A stretch of 34,622 nt of DNA, taken from assembly GCF_022829515.1 (NCBI RefSeq), contig NZ_JAKSYL010000058.1:1-34622 (forward strand), given 5' to 3'. Below are positions 1-8,257 of the stretch, in pieces; position 1 is the first letter of the stretch, and each line of letters opens with the position of its first letter. Both the position numbers and the translations under genes were made by a program. The stretch is from Methylobacterium sp. J-048 (GTDB taxonomy: Bacteria; Pseudomonadota; Alphaproteobacteria; Rhizobiales; Beijerinckiaceae). Under the pieces are notes generated by a model. That model was given only the letters and a program-made list of their open reading frames with translations. It ran no database searches and was not told the origin of the DNA.

Positions 1-137
1 GCGGCAACCGCAACCAGGGCGCCCTGGTGGTCAACGCCGCCAACCTCGTCCCGGTCGCCTACAGCGCGATCGGCCGCCGCGACGACGAGTTCGCCGTCGT
101 CCGCGCCGGCCTGAACTACAAGTTCGGCTCGTACTAA
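1..137 (+). CDS. Outer-membrane beta-barrel protein, C-terminal fragment
   Basis: The reading frame is open from base 3 and stops with TAA at 135-137, so only about the last 44 residues are present. The end reads ...FAVVRAGLNYKFGSY, an amphipathic last strand with alternating hydrophobic residues and an aromatic near the C-terminus. This is typical of Omp25/RopB-like porins and of autotransporter-type barrels in Hyphomicrobiales. The likely location is therefore the outer membrane. The upstream part, including the signal peptide, lies outside the window, so I cannot tell an OmpA-like small barrel from an autotransporter barrel. A strong terminator follows 67 bases downstream, so this is the last gene of its transcript. 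Confidence 0.6.
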   Translation, partial: GNRNQGALVVNAANLVPVAYSAIGRRDDEFAVVRAGLNYKFGSY

Positions 138-203
138 GACCAAGCCGACACCGCTTGACCTAAGCATCCCCAGCCCGATCAGACTGGCCGCTTAGGCGAG
201 GAG

Positions 204-235
204 CGTCCCGGGATCACCTCCCGGGACGTTTTTTT
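204..235 (+). terminator. Rho-independent terminator of the outer-membrane gene
   Basis: A perfect 10-bp stem (CGTCCCGGGA at 204-213, TCCCGGGACG at 219-228) encloses a 5-nt loop and is followed at once by seven Ts (229-235). This is a textbook intrinsic terminator for the plus-strand gene ending at 137. Confidence 0.9.
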
Positions 236-321
236 CATATGGGCCGGCCTGGAGCCGTGCCGATCGCGTTGCAATCGGGCTCGCTGATGCCGAACCGGTC
301 TCCACGGCGGCGGCGCGCGCT

Positions 322-828
322 CTAGGCGTGAACCGCGTGCGCCAGCTCGGCCTTCGACATCCGCGAGCGGCCGGACACGTTCTGCGCCTTGGCTTTGCGC
401 ATCAGCTCGGCCTTCGTCGGACCGGACTTGCCACCCTCACGCGCCGCCGCCGCCTTCTTGGCCGCCGCCTTGGGCTGCTTCGAGAACTGCTTGCCCTTGC
501 GCGTATCGGCCCGCTTCTTGGCGGTGCTCGCGGCGTATTCCGCGTCGGTCAAGCTTTCGCGCGCCTTCTTGGGCAGGTAGCGCTCGCCGGTCTTGCCGCT
601 CTCCTGACCGGATTTCGTGCCCCACTCCTCCTCGGTCCATTGCTGGAGGTGGTTGTCGGAATCCTTCCGGCCGGCGTAGCCCCCGCCTTCCTTCTTGTAT
701 GCGGCGGTCGCCATCTGGGCCTTGCGGGCCGACCATTGGCCGGGCTTGCCGCCCTTGTCGGACTCGGTAACCTGATGCTTGACCGTGTCCCACAGTTTCG
801 GGTCGGTCTTCTTGGCGGTTCCCGACAT
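322..828 (-). CDS. DUF5872 domain protein with SAP/Rho-N-like tail
   Basis: The protein has about 168 residues and is lysine-rich and basic. The N-terminal 100 or so residues carry the features of the DUF5872 family: a W..VK opening, a SDKGGKPGQWSARKAQ block, GGGYAGRK, WTEEEWGTKSG and TGERYLP. A lysine/alanine-rich linker follows, then a short helical segment (TKAELMRKAKAQNVSGRSRM) resembling SAP or Rho N-terminal nucleic-acid-binding helices. The family has no established function. The basic composition and the tail suggest nucleic-acid binding, which is inference. An in-frame GTG sits directly before the ATG. I prefer the ATG at 828 because a GAGG sequence lies 7 bases upstream of it. The gene stands alone, divergent from the small gene pair at 1017-1395. 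Confidence 0.75.
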   Translation of the reverse strand: MSGTAKKTDPKLWDTVKHQVTESDKGGKPGQWSARKAQMATAAYKKEGGGYAGRKDSDNHLQQWTEEEWGTKSGQESGKTGERYLPKKARESLTDAEYAASTAKKRADTRKGKQFSKQPKAAAKKAAAAREGGKSGPTKAELMRKAKAQNVSGRSRMSKAELAHAVHA

Positions 829-1016
829 CACTGCGCCTCGCGAATATGGATTTGGCCGTCAACACGAGGCCTGCCGCACTGTTCCTGCGAGGCTGGTTCG
901 GGTGGTGCGACCGAAGGTCGGACGCCGCTCGGACAGCCATCCTGACGGGCTTTCCCGTTGCGGCGGCCGGATACCGCGGGCGTCTCGCGCGGTTGTCTCC
1001 GAAAGGGAGCCTGCGC

Positions 1017-1193
1017 ATGCCCGACACGCCGACGACCAACACGCAAGACCTCGCCAACACCGAGTACGACGCGCAGCGCCGGGCACGGGCGGCCGCCACG
1101 CCCCAACCCAACCCGCCCGATGCTTCTCCAACCTCCTCGGACGAGCGCGCGGAGACGGACCGGCCTGACCTGAAGGGAAAGCAGCATGGCTGA
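1017..1193 (+). CDS. Small hypothetical protein (58 aa), first of an overlapping pair
   Basis: The start is the ATG at 1017, preceded by a GAAAGGGAG ribosome-binding region at 1001-1009. Longer upstream starts exist in frame, but they read through a stretch with no protein-like character. The product is short, polar and rich in proline, threonine, aspartate and alanine, with no membrane segment or recognisable domain, so it is probably disordered. Its stop overlaps the start of the next gene by 8 bases, which implies co-translation. I do not recognise a function. Small polar proteins of this kind are common in Methylobacterium genomes. Confidence 0.55.
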   Translation: MPDTPTTNTQDLANTEYDAQRRARAAATPQPNPPDASPTSSDERAETDRPDLKGKQHG

Positions 1194-1395
1194 CGTGCCG
1201 ACCGACACGCAGGCGCAGCGGATGCCCCAGGGCAAGCCGAAGAGCGAGGGGCTGGCCAACGCGCCGCTGGACACGGCCACCGGCACGGTCAAGCCCCAGG
1301 ATGGCCCGATGGATCGGGCCGGCACCGAGGCGGAGGAGGCGGCCCGGGGCGGCACTGGCCTCGGGTCCGAGCGCGACAAGTCCGGCAAACCGTGA
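1186..1395 (+). CDS. Small hypothetical protein (69 aa), second of the pair
   Basis: The ATG at 1186 overlaps the end of the preceding gene and has AAGGGAAAG upstream. The product is hydrophilic and rich in glycine, alanine, glutamate, lysine and proline. It contains motifs such as MPQGKPKSEGLANAP and GTGLGSERDKSGKP and has no hydrophobic core, so it is probably intrinsically disordered. The 8-bp overlap with the upstream small gene indicates one transcript and probable translational coupling. I cannot assign a function. A stress- or desiccation-related disordered protein is only a guess. Confidence 0.6.
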   Translation: MADVPTDTQAQRMPQGKPKSEGLANAPLDTATGTVKPQDGPMDRAGTEAEEAARGGTGLGSERDKSGKP

Positions 1396-1532
1396 GCCGG
1401 CTCCCGGGCGCGGCTGCAACTTTGTTTCTGGGCGGTTAAAGCCAAGGTCAGGCGCTATTCAGGCCCCAGGACCAATCTCCCCGGACCTTGCGCCGGGCGG
1501 ATCCGGCGCAGGCTCGAACAGAGGATCTGACC

Positions 1533-1802
1533 ATGACGCACGTGAAGATGCTCGCGGCAGCCGCTGCCGTCGCCGGCGGTCTCGGCCTCGCCTCCGCCAG
1601 CGCCGCGCCCCTGGCACCGCCAGCCGCCGATACGATCACCGGCGCCGCGCCGGTCACAGACGTCGCCTATGGGTGCGGTCCCGGTTTCGCGCCCGGGCCC
1701 TATGGCCGTTGCCGTCCGATCTACCGCCGGCCGCGCTTCTACGGCCCCCGCTGCTTCTTCCGCCCGACGCCCTTCGGTCCGCGGCGCGTCTGTCGCTATT
1801 GA
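1533..1802 (+). CDS. Small secreted GCG...CRP protein
   Basis: This is an 89-residue protein. An N-terminal signal peptide (MTHVKMLAAAAAVAGGLGLA then ASA|AP) is followed by a short spacer. The segment GCGPGFAPGPYGRCRP comes next, with an arginine/proline/aromatic-rich tail containing more cysteines. The GCG...CRP arrangement matches the prefix found in the GCG_CRPN family of small exported alphaproteobacterial proteins. Their role is unknown, and cell-envelope or disulfide-linked surface material is a reasonable inference. A GAGGA ribosome-binding site at 1521-1525 supports the ATG at 1533 over the in-frame start at 1488, which would put charged residues before the signal peptide. Confidence 0.75.
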   Translation: MTHVKMLAAAAAVAGGLGLASASAAPLAPPAADTITGAAPVTDVAYGCGPGFAPGPYGRCRPIYRRPRFYGPRCFFRPTPFGPRRVCRY

Positions 1803-2102
1803 ATCAGCCGCGTGCCGGGGCTTCCCGCCCCGGCGCCTTGCGAGACGGCTTCGCGCTGTCGGCCAGCCAGATTTCGTTTCCGATCGCCACCCCTCCGCGG
1901 CAACCCCTCGCCCAGGCCCCGCCGTCCGGCAGCGACGCCAGTCCGGCGCAAGGAAGCGCATTGACATAAGAGGCTGTCGGCGAACTCCGGTCCAGATCGG
2001 TCGCCTGTCGAGGCGTGGCGCGTTTCTTCCATTGGGTGCCAGCCGGCCTCGAAAAACTTCCGCGGCCCAGGACGGGGCCATGCGGCCGGAACGGGCAGAC
2101 CG

Positions 2103-3494
2103 ATGTTTCTCAGCGTGTTCGACGTGTTCAAGCCGGGCATCGGGCCCTCCTCGTCCCACACGATGGGTCCGATGACGGCGGCCGCCGACTTCTTGGATCT
2201 CCTGCGCCGGTACGAGGCGCGTGCCGCGGCGGCGGCCCTGCGGGTGAGCCTGCACGGCTCGCTGGCCTTCACCGGCCGGGGACACGCCACCGACCGTGCG
2301 GTGGCCCTCGGTCTCCTCGGCTTCCGGCCGGGCGACATGGCCATGGATGAGGCCGAACGCCGGCTCGAGTCCCTGCGGACCGAGAAGCGGCTCGCCCTGG
2401 CGGATCTGCCGATCCTCGCCTTCGATCCCGCGACCGCGATCGTGTTCGATTACGGGCCGCCGCTGCCCGGTCACGCGAACGGCCTGGTGATCAGCGCCCT
2501 CGACGCGGCGGGCGCGCCTCTCCTGTCCGAGACCTACTACTCGATCGGCGGCGGCTTCGTCGTCACCGCGGCCCAGCGCGCGGCCGAGGTGCCGCCGCCC
2601 AGTGCGGCCGCGGACCTGCGGCTGTGGCCCTATCCGTTCGAAACCTCGGCGGCGATGCTGCGCATGGCGCGCGAGAGCGGCCTGTCGGTGGCCGCGATGA
2701 AGCGCGCCAACGAGGTCGTCGGCCGCTCCGAGGCGGAGGTCGACGCGGGCCTTACCCGGATCTGGCAAGCGATGAACGGTTGCGTCGAGCGCGGCCTGTC
2801 CCGGGAGGGCGAATTGCCCGGCGGCCTGCGGGTCAAGCGCCGGGCCAAGCGCATCCGCGACCAGCTCGAGCGCGAGCACGGCTCGAACACCGCCCAGCCG
2901 CACGTCATGACCGACTGGCTGAGCGTGTACGCGATGGCGGTCAACGAGGAGAACGCGGCCGGAGGCCCGGTCGTGACCGCGCCGACCAACGGCGCCGCCG
3001 GCGTCGTCCCGGCGGTGATCCGGTACTACACCGACCATTGCATCGGGGCCGATCCGGCGCGGATCCCGGAATTCCTTCTGACGGCTGCGGCCATCGGCGG
3101 GCTGATCAAGCACAACGCCTCGATCTCCGGCGCGGAGGCCGGCTGCCAGGGGGAGGTCGGCTCGGCCAGCGCCATGGCGGCGGCCGGCCTCTGCGCCGTG
3201 CTCGGCGGGACACCCGCCCAGGTCGAGAACGCCGCCGAGATCGCCCTGGAGCATCACCTGGGCATGACCTGCGATCCCGTCGGCGGCCTGGTGCAGGTGC
3301 CCTGCATCGAGCGCAACGGGATCGGCGCCACCAAGGCGGTGGCGGCGGCCTCGCTGGCTTTGCGCGGCGACGGCTCGCACTTCATGCCGCTGGACAATTG
3401 CATCGCGGCGATGCGCCAGACCGGCGAGGAGATGAGCGCTAAGTACAAGGAGACCAGCCTGGGCGGCCTCGCCGTCAACCTGCCCGAGTGCTGA
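2103..3494 (+). CDS. sdaA: L-serine ammonia-lyase (single-chain, iron-sulfur)
   Basis: This enzyme deaminates L-serine to pyruvate and ammonia in the cytoplasm using a [4Fe-4S] cluster rather than PLP. The 463-residue length fits the one-chain bacterial type, with an N-terminal beta-domain fused to the catalytic alpha-domain. The family signature [11 protein letters not shown] is at residues 14-24. The catalytic part contains [12 protein letters not shown] and [17 protein letters not shown], giving cysteines 348, 390 and 401 as the expected cluster ligands. The C-terminus keeps [16 protein letters not shown], the usual family ending. It stands alone after about 300 bases in which I see no gene. 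In a serine-cycle methylotroph it would drain serine to pyruvate, which is inference. Confidence 0.95.
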   Translation: MFLSVFDVFKPGIGPSSSHTMGPMTAAADFLDLLRRYEARAAAAALRVSLHGSLAFTGRGHATDRAVALGLLGFRPGDMAMDEAERRLESLRTEKRLALADLPILAFDPATAIVFDYGPPLPGHANGLVISALDAAGAPLLSETYYSIGGGFVVTAAQRAAEVPPPSAAADLRLWPYPFETSAAMLRMARESGLSVAAMKRANEVVGRSEAEVDAGLTRIWQAMNGCVERGLSREGELPGGLRVKRRAKRIRDQLEREHGSNTAQPHVMTDWLSVYAMAVNEENAAGGPVVTAPTNGAAGVVPAVIRYYTDHCIGADPARIPEFLLTAAAIGGLIKHNASISGAEAGCQGEVGSASAMAAAGLCAVLGGTPAQVENAAEIALEHHLGMTCDPVGGLVQVPCIERNGIGATKAVAAASLALRGDGSHFMPLDNCIAAMRQTGEEMSAKYKETSLGGLAVNLPEC

Positions 3495-3555
3495 GTCGAG
3501 ATCGCGCCGGAGGATGCGTCTGGCTGTGACTGTGCCAGGCTCAGGATCCAAGACC

Positions 3556-3801
3556 TCAGGATTTGAGATCGGCCGTGACGCGCTCGGTGCCGCGTGCCGT
3601 CGCATCATGCCCCTCGACCATCGCGCGGAGGTCGGCCTCGGTCAGGGGCTGCCCGTCCGGCCCGGTTATGCTGATGCTGTCATGGCCGGCAGCCTGGAAG
3701 TCGCCCAGCTTCTTGAGCGCCCATTCCGCATTCGGGCAATTGTACGTCGCGGTCCCGTGGGATTTTCGCGCCCGCACGACGAAGAGCTGTGCCCCCGTCA
3801 T
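3556..3801 (-). CDS. Hypothetical protein (81 aa), second gene of a minus-strand pair
   Basis: This small soluble protein has a compact alpha/beta look: TGAQLFVVRARKSHGTATYN, an alanine/leucine helix, then DSISITGPDGQPLTEADL. It has no transmembrane segment and no cysteine cluster. The start ATG overlaps the stop of the upstream gene as ATGA, so the two are almost certainly co-transcribed and translationally coupled. I do not recognise a characterised family. It is convergent with sdaA, with 61 bases between the stop codons. Confidence 0.6.
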   Translation of the reverse strand: MTGAQLFVVRARKSHGTATYNCPNAEWALKKLGDFQAAGHDSISITGPDGQPLTEADLRAMVEGHDATARGTERVTADLKS

Positions 3802-4031
3802 TCGAGTTCGATGCCCGCGGCGCCGAGGATGACCCGCTGCTTCAGAATAGCGATGCGGTGCGTCCGGATCGTATGCTCGATCTGCGTGACGCCCGGATCG
3901 CCGGTGGCGTGCAGGAGCGTCAGCGCGTCGGACAAGGCTGCAATGGCGAACTCGTCCAACAGGATGTTGAACGCGAGCCGCTCACGCAGGGTCGCGCATG
4001 TGCAGTCGAGCTGGTCTTTCCGCTGCGGCAT
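3798..4031 (-). CDS. Hypothetical protein (77 aa), first gene of a minus-strand pair
   Basis: This is a predicted all-helical small protein. Its central part (FAIAALSDALTLLHATGDPG) and the following IEHTIRTHRIAILKQRVIL look like two amphipathic helices. I use the ATG at 4031. An in-frame TTG lies at 4040, and neither start has a clear Shine-Dalgarno sequence. It overlaps the following gene (3556-3801) by 4 bases. No known family is evident, and nothing in the sequence supports a specific role. Confidence 0.5.
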   Translation of the reverse strand: MPQRKDQLDCTCATLRERLAFNILLDEFAIAALSDALTLLHATGDPGVTQIEHTIRTHRIAILKQRVILGAAGIELE

Positions 4032-4180
4032 GTTGGACAACGAGCGGAACCGCCATTGGTTCTAGCCGTCGCCGCTGCTCGCCAATCGAATCGCCGTGCG
4101 CATGCTCGATCGCAGCAACAGGTCAGCAGAACCGCTGCGCCTGCCGCAGGGCGGCTCGCGGAGATCGCGACCGGTTCGGC

Positions 4181-4211
4181 GGCCGCGCATCACGGAGGGT
4201 GATGCGCGGCC
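4181..4211 (-). terminator. Hairpin downstream of the 4228-4431 gene
   Basis: A perfect 13-bp inverted repeat (GGCCGCGCATCAC at 4181-4193, GTGATGCGCGGCC at 4199-4211) has a 5-nt loop and lies 16 bases past the stop of the minus-strand gene at 4228. It has the position of a terminator, but no T-run follows on either strand, so termination is likely rather than certain. Confidence 0.5.
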
Positions 4212-4227
4212 CTCGGTGATCATGCGT

Positions 4228-4431
4228 TCAGCGGCGGCCGCCGTCGGCGCCCGGCTTCATCGCGCGCTCGATGGCTTCCATGGCGCTCTCATACGCCTTC
4301 GCCTCGCTGCGATGCGGGCGATCGGATCGCTCGATCAGCTTGCCGCTTCGGCGGATGGCCCATTGGAAATGGCCCTCCGGCTTGGCGATGGGAGAGACCT
4401 CGATGGAGTAGGGGTGTGGTACGTCTGACAT
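4228..4431 (-). CDS. Hypothetical protein (67 aa)
   Basis: The protein begins MSDVPHPYSIEVSPIAKP and continues with GHFQWAIRRSGKLIERSD. This gives a beta-strand-rich front with aromatic residues, followed by a helix (SEAKAYESAMEAIERAM) and a basic glycine tail. It is a small standalone fold resembling short stress- or hypothetical-class proteins widespread in Hyphomicrobiales, with no assigned role that I know. An AGGG lies 6 bases before the ATG. A strong hairpin lies just downstream, so it is probably a single-gene transcript. Confidence 0.65.
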   Translation of the reverse strand: MSDVPHPYSIEVSPIAKPEGHFQWAIRRSGKLIERSDRPHRSEAKAYESAMEAIERAMKPGADGGRR

Positions 4432-4692
4432 AAGTGCCCTATGCCAGCCTTGCTGCCCGGATGCCAGTCACCTGCGGACATTCCGCGGCGCAATCTGTCA
4501 TGGGCTGGGGGCGACGCACCGGCACGGCACCGCCGCCCGGGTATCCGGACAGGCGCGTCCGACCGGTCGTCGCTCCGGCGACAGGCACGCCGCTCCTCGT
4601 CAGGGGAGGGGTCGCCCGTCGCAGTCCTGTGCTACACACCCTCGAAACCACGCCGGTGATCCGGCATCGAACACGTTCTAAGGAGAGTTGCA

Positions 4693-5079
4693 GTGGCGCG
4701 TCCGGACCTCGGTACAAAGCGGATTTGCCCGACGACGGGGAAGAAATTCTACGACCTCAACAAGGATCCCGTCGTCTCCCCCTATTCGGGCGAAGTCGTC
4801 CCGACCGCCGTCGCGACCTCATTCGGCCGGGCGGCCCCTCCCGTCGTCGCCCGCAAGGAGGCGCCGGCCGAGGAGGAGGACGAGGCCGAGGGCCCCGAGC
4901 TCGTGTCGCTCGACGAGGTCGAGGCCGAGGAAGCCGACAAGGACACCGATACCGAGGGCGACGACGCCCTGGACATCGAGGATGACGGCGAGACGGTCGA
5001 GGACGATACCCTCGTGGTCGACGAGGACGACGACAACACCACGGACCTCGTCGAGGTCAGCGACGACGACGACGATTAG
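4693..5079 (+). CDS. TIGR02300 (FYDLN acid) family protein
   Basis: The 128-residue protein opens with a conserved block, RPDLGTKRICPTTGKKFYDL then NKDPVVSPYSGE, which defines the FYDLN acid/TIGR02300 family. The rest is a low-complexity acidic tail of aspartate and glutamate runs ending in five aspartates. The front has a lone CPTTG and resembles a small zinc-ribbon-like or beta fold, and the tail is surely disordered. The family is largely restricted to Alphaproteobacteria and has no demonstrated function. The start is a GTG at 4693 with an AGGAG site at 4681-4685, an ideal 7-base spacing. A terminator-like hairpin follows at once. Confidence 0.93.
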   Translation: MARPDLGTKRICPTTGKKFYDLNKDPVVSPYSGEVVPTAVATSFGRAAPPVVARKEAPAEEEDEAEGPELVSLDEVEAEEADKDTDTEGDDALDIEDDGETVEDDTLVVDEDDDNTTDLVEVSDDDDD

Positions 5080-5090
5080 GACGCTCGGAA

Positions 5091-5120
5091 CGCGATGACG
5101 CCGACAGGGGCGTCATCGCG
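5091..5120 (+). terminator. Intrinsic terminator after the TIGR02300 gene
   Basis: The arms CGCGATGACGCC (5091-5102) and GGCGTCATCGCG (5109-5120) pair perfectly around a 6-nt loop, 11 bases past the stop codon. A short CCTTTG follows, so the T-tract is weak, but position and stem strength fit a terminator. Confidence 0.7.
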
Positions 5121-5320
5121 CCTTTGAACCCTTAACGCGGCGCCCAACGGGGCGCACCATTGGGCAGGGCCGATCGACGGGCATGCGGCCGCGACCATCG
5201 TGGCGGGTGCAAAGGCAGCCGCGACGGTCGCGGCCACGTCGAGGACGTGATTCGGCCCGATCGGGCAATCCGGGTTCGGCCAGCTGGACATCGACCGCGC
5301 AACCGACCTCCCCGATCGCG

Positions 5321-5836
5321 ATGCGCGCATCGCCCCCTGAGGATCCCATCGATGACATCTGCGCCTGCGGCTCCCCGCGCTTGACGGTCTCCCCCGCCGC
5401 AGGCGCTCTTGTTCCTGGCCGAACGTGCGGATCGTGCACGGCCTGCTGCCGGATGCTGGAGATCGCGGCGCTGGACAAGCCGGCGGGGATCTTGTGCCGG
5501 CACAACACCGGACAGGCCTGTGGGATCTACCCGGAGCGTCCGGAGGCCTGCATCCAGTGGCACTGCCTCTGGCGCCGGATCGGCGCCCTGCCGGATGCGC
5601 TGAGACCCGACCGATCGGGTGTGGTCTTTGCGCTCGAGCGGGGGCGCCCTGGTGCAGACGCAACCGAGGGCGCCTGTATCGTGGGCCGTGCCCTGGACGG
5701 AGAGCAGGCCTTCGCGCGCTGGGAGGCGGTCGAAGCCTTCGCGATGTTCGTCCGGGAGGGCTCGTTACCGGTCTGGAAGGCGTATGACCGACACGCGACG
5801 TTGATGCATCCGGGCCCGGACGTGCCAGGCCGGTAG
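5321..5836 (+). CDS. YkgJ-like cysteine-cluster protein
   Basis: The core reads CGSCTACCRML, followed about 20 residues later by LCRHN....ACGIYPERPEAC and a downstream C. This spacing matches the YkgJ/zinc- or iron-chelating cysteine-cluster family (Fe-S oxidoreductase-like, UPF0153 type). Such proteins are thought to bind a metal or iron-sulfur cluster, but their chemistry is unsettled. I start at the ATG at 5321 (171 residues). The open frame extends to 5183, but that part is arginine-rich and looks like read-through. No good ribosome-binding site precedes 5321, so the start is uncertain. The gene stands alone. Confidence 0.75.
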   Translation: MRASPPEDPIDDICACGSPRLTVSPAAGALVPGRTCGSCTACCRMLEIAALDKPAGILCRHNTGQACGIYPERPEACIQWHCLWRRIGALPDALRPDRSGVVFALERGRPGADATEGACIVGRALDGEQAFARWEAVEAFAMFVREGSLPVWKAYDRHATLMHPGPDVPGR

Positions 5837-6019
5837 GTTTCAGTCGCTGATGAGGGATGCGCCTCCCCGCGGCCCGCTTCAAGCACGGGCCAGCGGGAAG
5901 GTCGTCGGTTCCACCGGTGCGAGCCGATACGCAACCTGGCTCGCGGGACCGATGGTAGGCGGCTCCGGTTAGCCAAAGCGCAAGCCTGCGCCCACGCTTC
6001 GGTCCCGGATCGGGAAAGC

Positions 6020-6229
6020 TCAGTCGGCCTTCAGGTTGGCCGCGCTCTCCTTGCCGCTGCGCCGATCGGCCTCGACGTCGTAGGAGATCTTCTGCCCCTC
6101 GATCAGGTTGCGCATCCCTGCGCGCTCGACAGCCGAGATGTGGACGAACACGTCCTTACCGCCATCATCGGGCTGGATGAAGCCGTAGCCCTTGGTCTCG
6201 TTGAACCACTTCACGGTACCGGTAGCCAT
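6020..6229 (-). CDS. cspA: Cold-shock protein, CspA family
   Basis: This is a 69-residue single cold-shock domain that binds single-stranded nucleic acid as an RNA chaperone. It has the family opening TGTVKWFNETKGYGFI, with RNP1 (KGYGFI) and RNP2 (VFVHIS) both intact, followed by an acidic loop and a conserved C-terminal strand. The length is normal for a single-domain Csp. Many alphaproteobacteria carry several paralogues, and the sequence does not say whether this one is cold-induced or constitutive. It lies downstream of, and in the same direction as, the glycosyltransferase gene, with 124 bases between them, so it probably has its own promoter and leader there. Confidence 0.95.
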   Translation of the reverse strand: MATGTVKWFNETKGYGFIQPDDGGKDVFVHISAVERAGMRNLIEGQKISYDVEADRRSGKESAANLKAD

Positions 6230-6353
6230 AGAGTTGTCCTAGTCGTCTCCGGCTCGCCAAAGCGACGTGCCGCATGGGCCGAACGAGCCGCCTTGGCCGA
6301 CTGTTCCCAAAGTTCCGCGCGTTGGCAACGTCTGTGTCATCCAAATCCCCGCT

Positions 6354-8213
6354 TTACGCCGCCCGCCGGGACAGCCGGCCGCTGCGCGAGGTGCGGGAGA
6401 GGCCGTGCTGGGTCTTGTTCCAGCGCACCGGTGCGCGAATCAGCTCGATCAGAGCCAGCCAAGCGGCCAGGCTGACGAGCAGGAAGTAGAGCGGCATCCA
6501 GGGCGCCGCCTGGGCGAGGTCGCCCCAGCCGCGCCGGGCGCAGCCGATCAGGGCCGGCAGGACCATGGCGGCGAGCCCGACGCCGAACAGGGTGATGGCG
6601 AACCCTGCGGCGAGATTGTCCGGGAAGGACGGGGCGGCTGGGATCTCCAGAATCAGGAATCGCCAGGCAGCGTAGGCGAAGCAGACCGGGTAGGCCAGTG
6701 CCGAGGCTACCGTGCCGGGCACGAGCGCCGCCGCGCAGAGCGCCTCCAGGCCGCCGAGACGGCAGGCATTGGCCAGCGGATGGCGCCCGTGTGCGAGGCT
6801 GGTCTGCATCAGACCCTTCATCCAGCGGGTGCGCTGCGCCAGCCACAGGCCGAGTCGGGCGGGCGCCTCCTCGATCGTGGCGCTCGGCAGGTCGCCCACC
6901 GCGTAGCCTGCCAGGGCGAGCCGGATCCCGAGATCGGCATCCTCGGTGACATTGTAGGCATCCCAGCCGCGCAGGTCTTGCAGCACGCGGGTGCGCAGAT
7001 GCATCGAGGTGCCGCCCAGGGGGAGCGGCAGGTCGAGGCGCGTGAGTGCCGGGTTGAGCACGTCGAACAGGCCCGCATATTCGAGCGCGAAGGCCCGAGC
7101 CAAGCGGGAATCGTCGGCATTGTCGATCACGAGGCGCCCCTGCAGGCAGGCGGTGCGCTCGGGCAGGCGCGCGAACAGCGACGCGGATAGCCGCGGCTGC
7201 TGGGGATCGGGCACATCCTCGGCGTCGTAGACCGTGAGCAGGGCGCCGCGGGCGAGCGGCAGGGCGGCGTTGAGCGCCCGCGGCTTGGTGCGGGGCGCAC
7301 CCGGCGGCACGGTGATCACCTCGAACCGGGCAGGCAGGGCGAACCCCGCCACGGCCGCCGCGGTCTCCGGGTCGTCCGCCTCGAGCAGGATCTTGATATC
7401 GAGCTTGGCCGCCGGATAGTCGAGCGCCATGAGCCCTTGGATCAGGCGGGGCACCACGGCGGCCTCGCGGTGTAGCGCGACCAGCACCGTGTAGACCGGC
7501 AATTCGGCGTCCGCGAGCAGGTCCACCGGCTCGGCCGCCACCGGGGCCGGGATGACCAGGGCGGTCAGCCGGAACGTCGTCATCGCCAGGAACAGGCTCT
7601 GACCCGCCAGGGTCACCGCACGGGCAAGCGGCGGCGGGAGCAGGGCGAACAGGCACAGCGCCGCGATCGACGCGAGCACGAGGAGGAGGAGCAACCGGCT
7701 CGCGGGCTCGCGCGGCACGGCCCGCTCCGGCATGTGGCGCCGCAGATCCTGCGCGGCGTGATCCGCCACCGCTCCGGGGATCGCCGCGAACACCGCCTCG
7801 CGCAGATGCGTCGGGCTGATGATCGCCGGCATCGCGGCGCGGTGGGGGGCGTCGAGGAGTTCCGCGATCAGCCGGCCGCGGGGCGCAAGCACGCAGGGCG
7901 CGACCGATCCGGGCGCCAGCGGCGCGAGACCGGCGACCAGGCTGTCGGGAAAACGCAGGCCGAGGCCGAACGCGATCGGCCCGTCGAGATAGGGGGCGCC
8001 GAGTTTTCGGGCGAGGGCGCGGTAATACGCCGTCTCGTCCATCAGCCCGGCATTCAGGAGGGCGGTCGCCGCGTCGGTGCCGGCAGCGGCGGCATCCTGT
8101 GCCGCCCGGATCAGCCGCTGGGCCTCGACACCCTCGGCGAGCAGGAAGGCGATCTCCGGCGGCAGGGAGATCCTGTGGGCGAATGCGGCCGTGGGCAGGC
8201 GCTGGACCGACAC
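6354..8213 (-). CDS. Membrane GT2 glycosyltransferase with GspE-N-like N-terminal domain
   Basis: This 619-residue inner-membrane enzyme is probably a processive sugar polymerase. Residues about 10-120 look like a GspE_N/MshEN helical domain (LLAEGVEAQRLIRAAQ..., MDETAYYRALARKLGAPYL), a fold that binds c-di-GMP in some relatives. Two hydrophobic segments follow at about 175-225. The GT2 domain has an acidic DAEDVP near 329, VTEDAD near 421 and QRTRWMKG near 457, equivalent to the D, TED and QxxRW motifs of cellulose-synthase-like enzymes. Further membrane helices lie at the C-terminus. I start at the GTG at 8213, which has GGGGAG 7 bases upstream. The longer frame to 8429 would overlap the divergent neighbour. 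The sugar substrate is unknown. Confidence 0.85.
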   Translation of the reverse strand: MSVQRLPTAAFAHRISLPPEIAFLLAEGVEAQRLIRAAQDAAAAGTDAATALLNAGLMDETAYYRALARKLGAPYLDGPIAFGLGLRFPDSLVAGLAPLAPGSVAPCVLAPRGRLIAELLDAPHRAAMPAIISPTHLREAVFAAIPGAVADHAAQDLRRHMPERAVPREPASRLLLLLVLASIAALCLFALLPPPLARAVTLAGQSLFLAMTTFRLTALVIPAPVAAEPVDLLADAELPVYTVLVALHREAAVVPRLIQGLMALDYPAAKLDIKILLEADDPETAAAVAGFALPARFEVITVPPGAPRTKPRALNAALPLARGALLTVYDAEDVPDPQQPRLSASLFARLPERTACLQGRLVIDNADDSRLARAFALEYAGLFDVLNPALTRLDLPLPLGGTSMHLRTRVLQDLRGWDAYNVTEDADLGIRLALAGYAVGDLPSATIEEAPARLGLWLAQRTRWMKGLMQTSLAHGRHPLANACRLGGLEALCAAALVPGTVASALAYPVCFAYAAWRFLILEIPAAPSFPDNLAAGFAITLFGVGLAAMVLPALIGCARRGWGDLAQAAPWMPLYFLLVSLAAWLALIELIRAPVRWNKTQHGLSRTSRSGRLSRRAA

Positions 8214-8257
8214 GCCGGCGCTCCCCCGGTGGCTCCGGGACGTGCTAGGGGAGGGGC

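Noticed and set aside
1455..3608. 717-residue minus-strand open frame opposite sdaA
   Set aside because: It is antisense to a clear L-serine ammonia-lyase gene and has a low-complexity Arg/Gly/Ala composition, typical of shadow frames in G+C-rich DNA.
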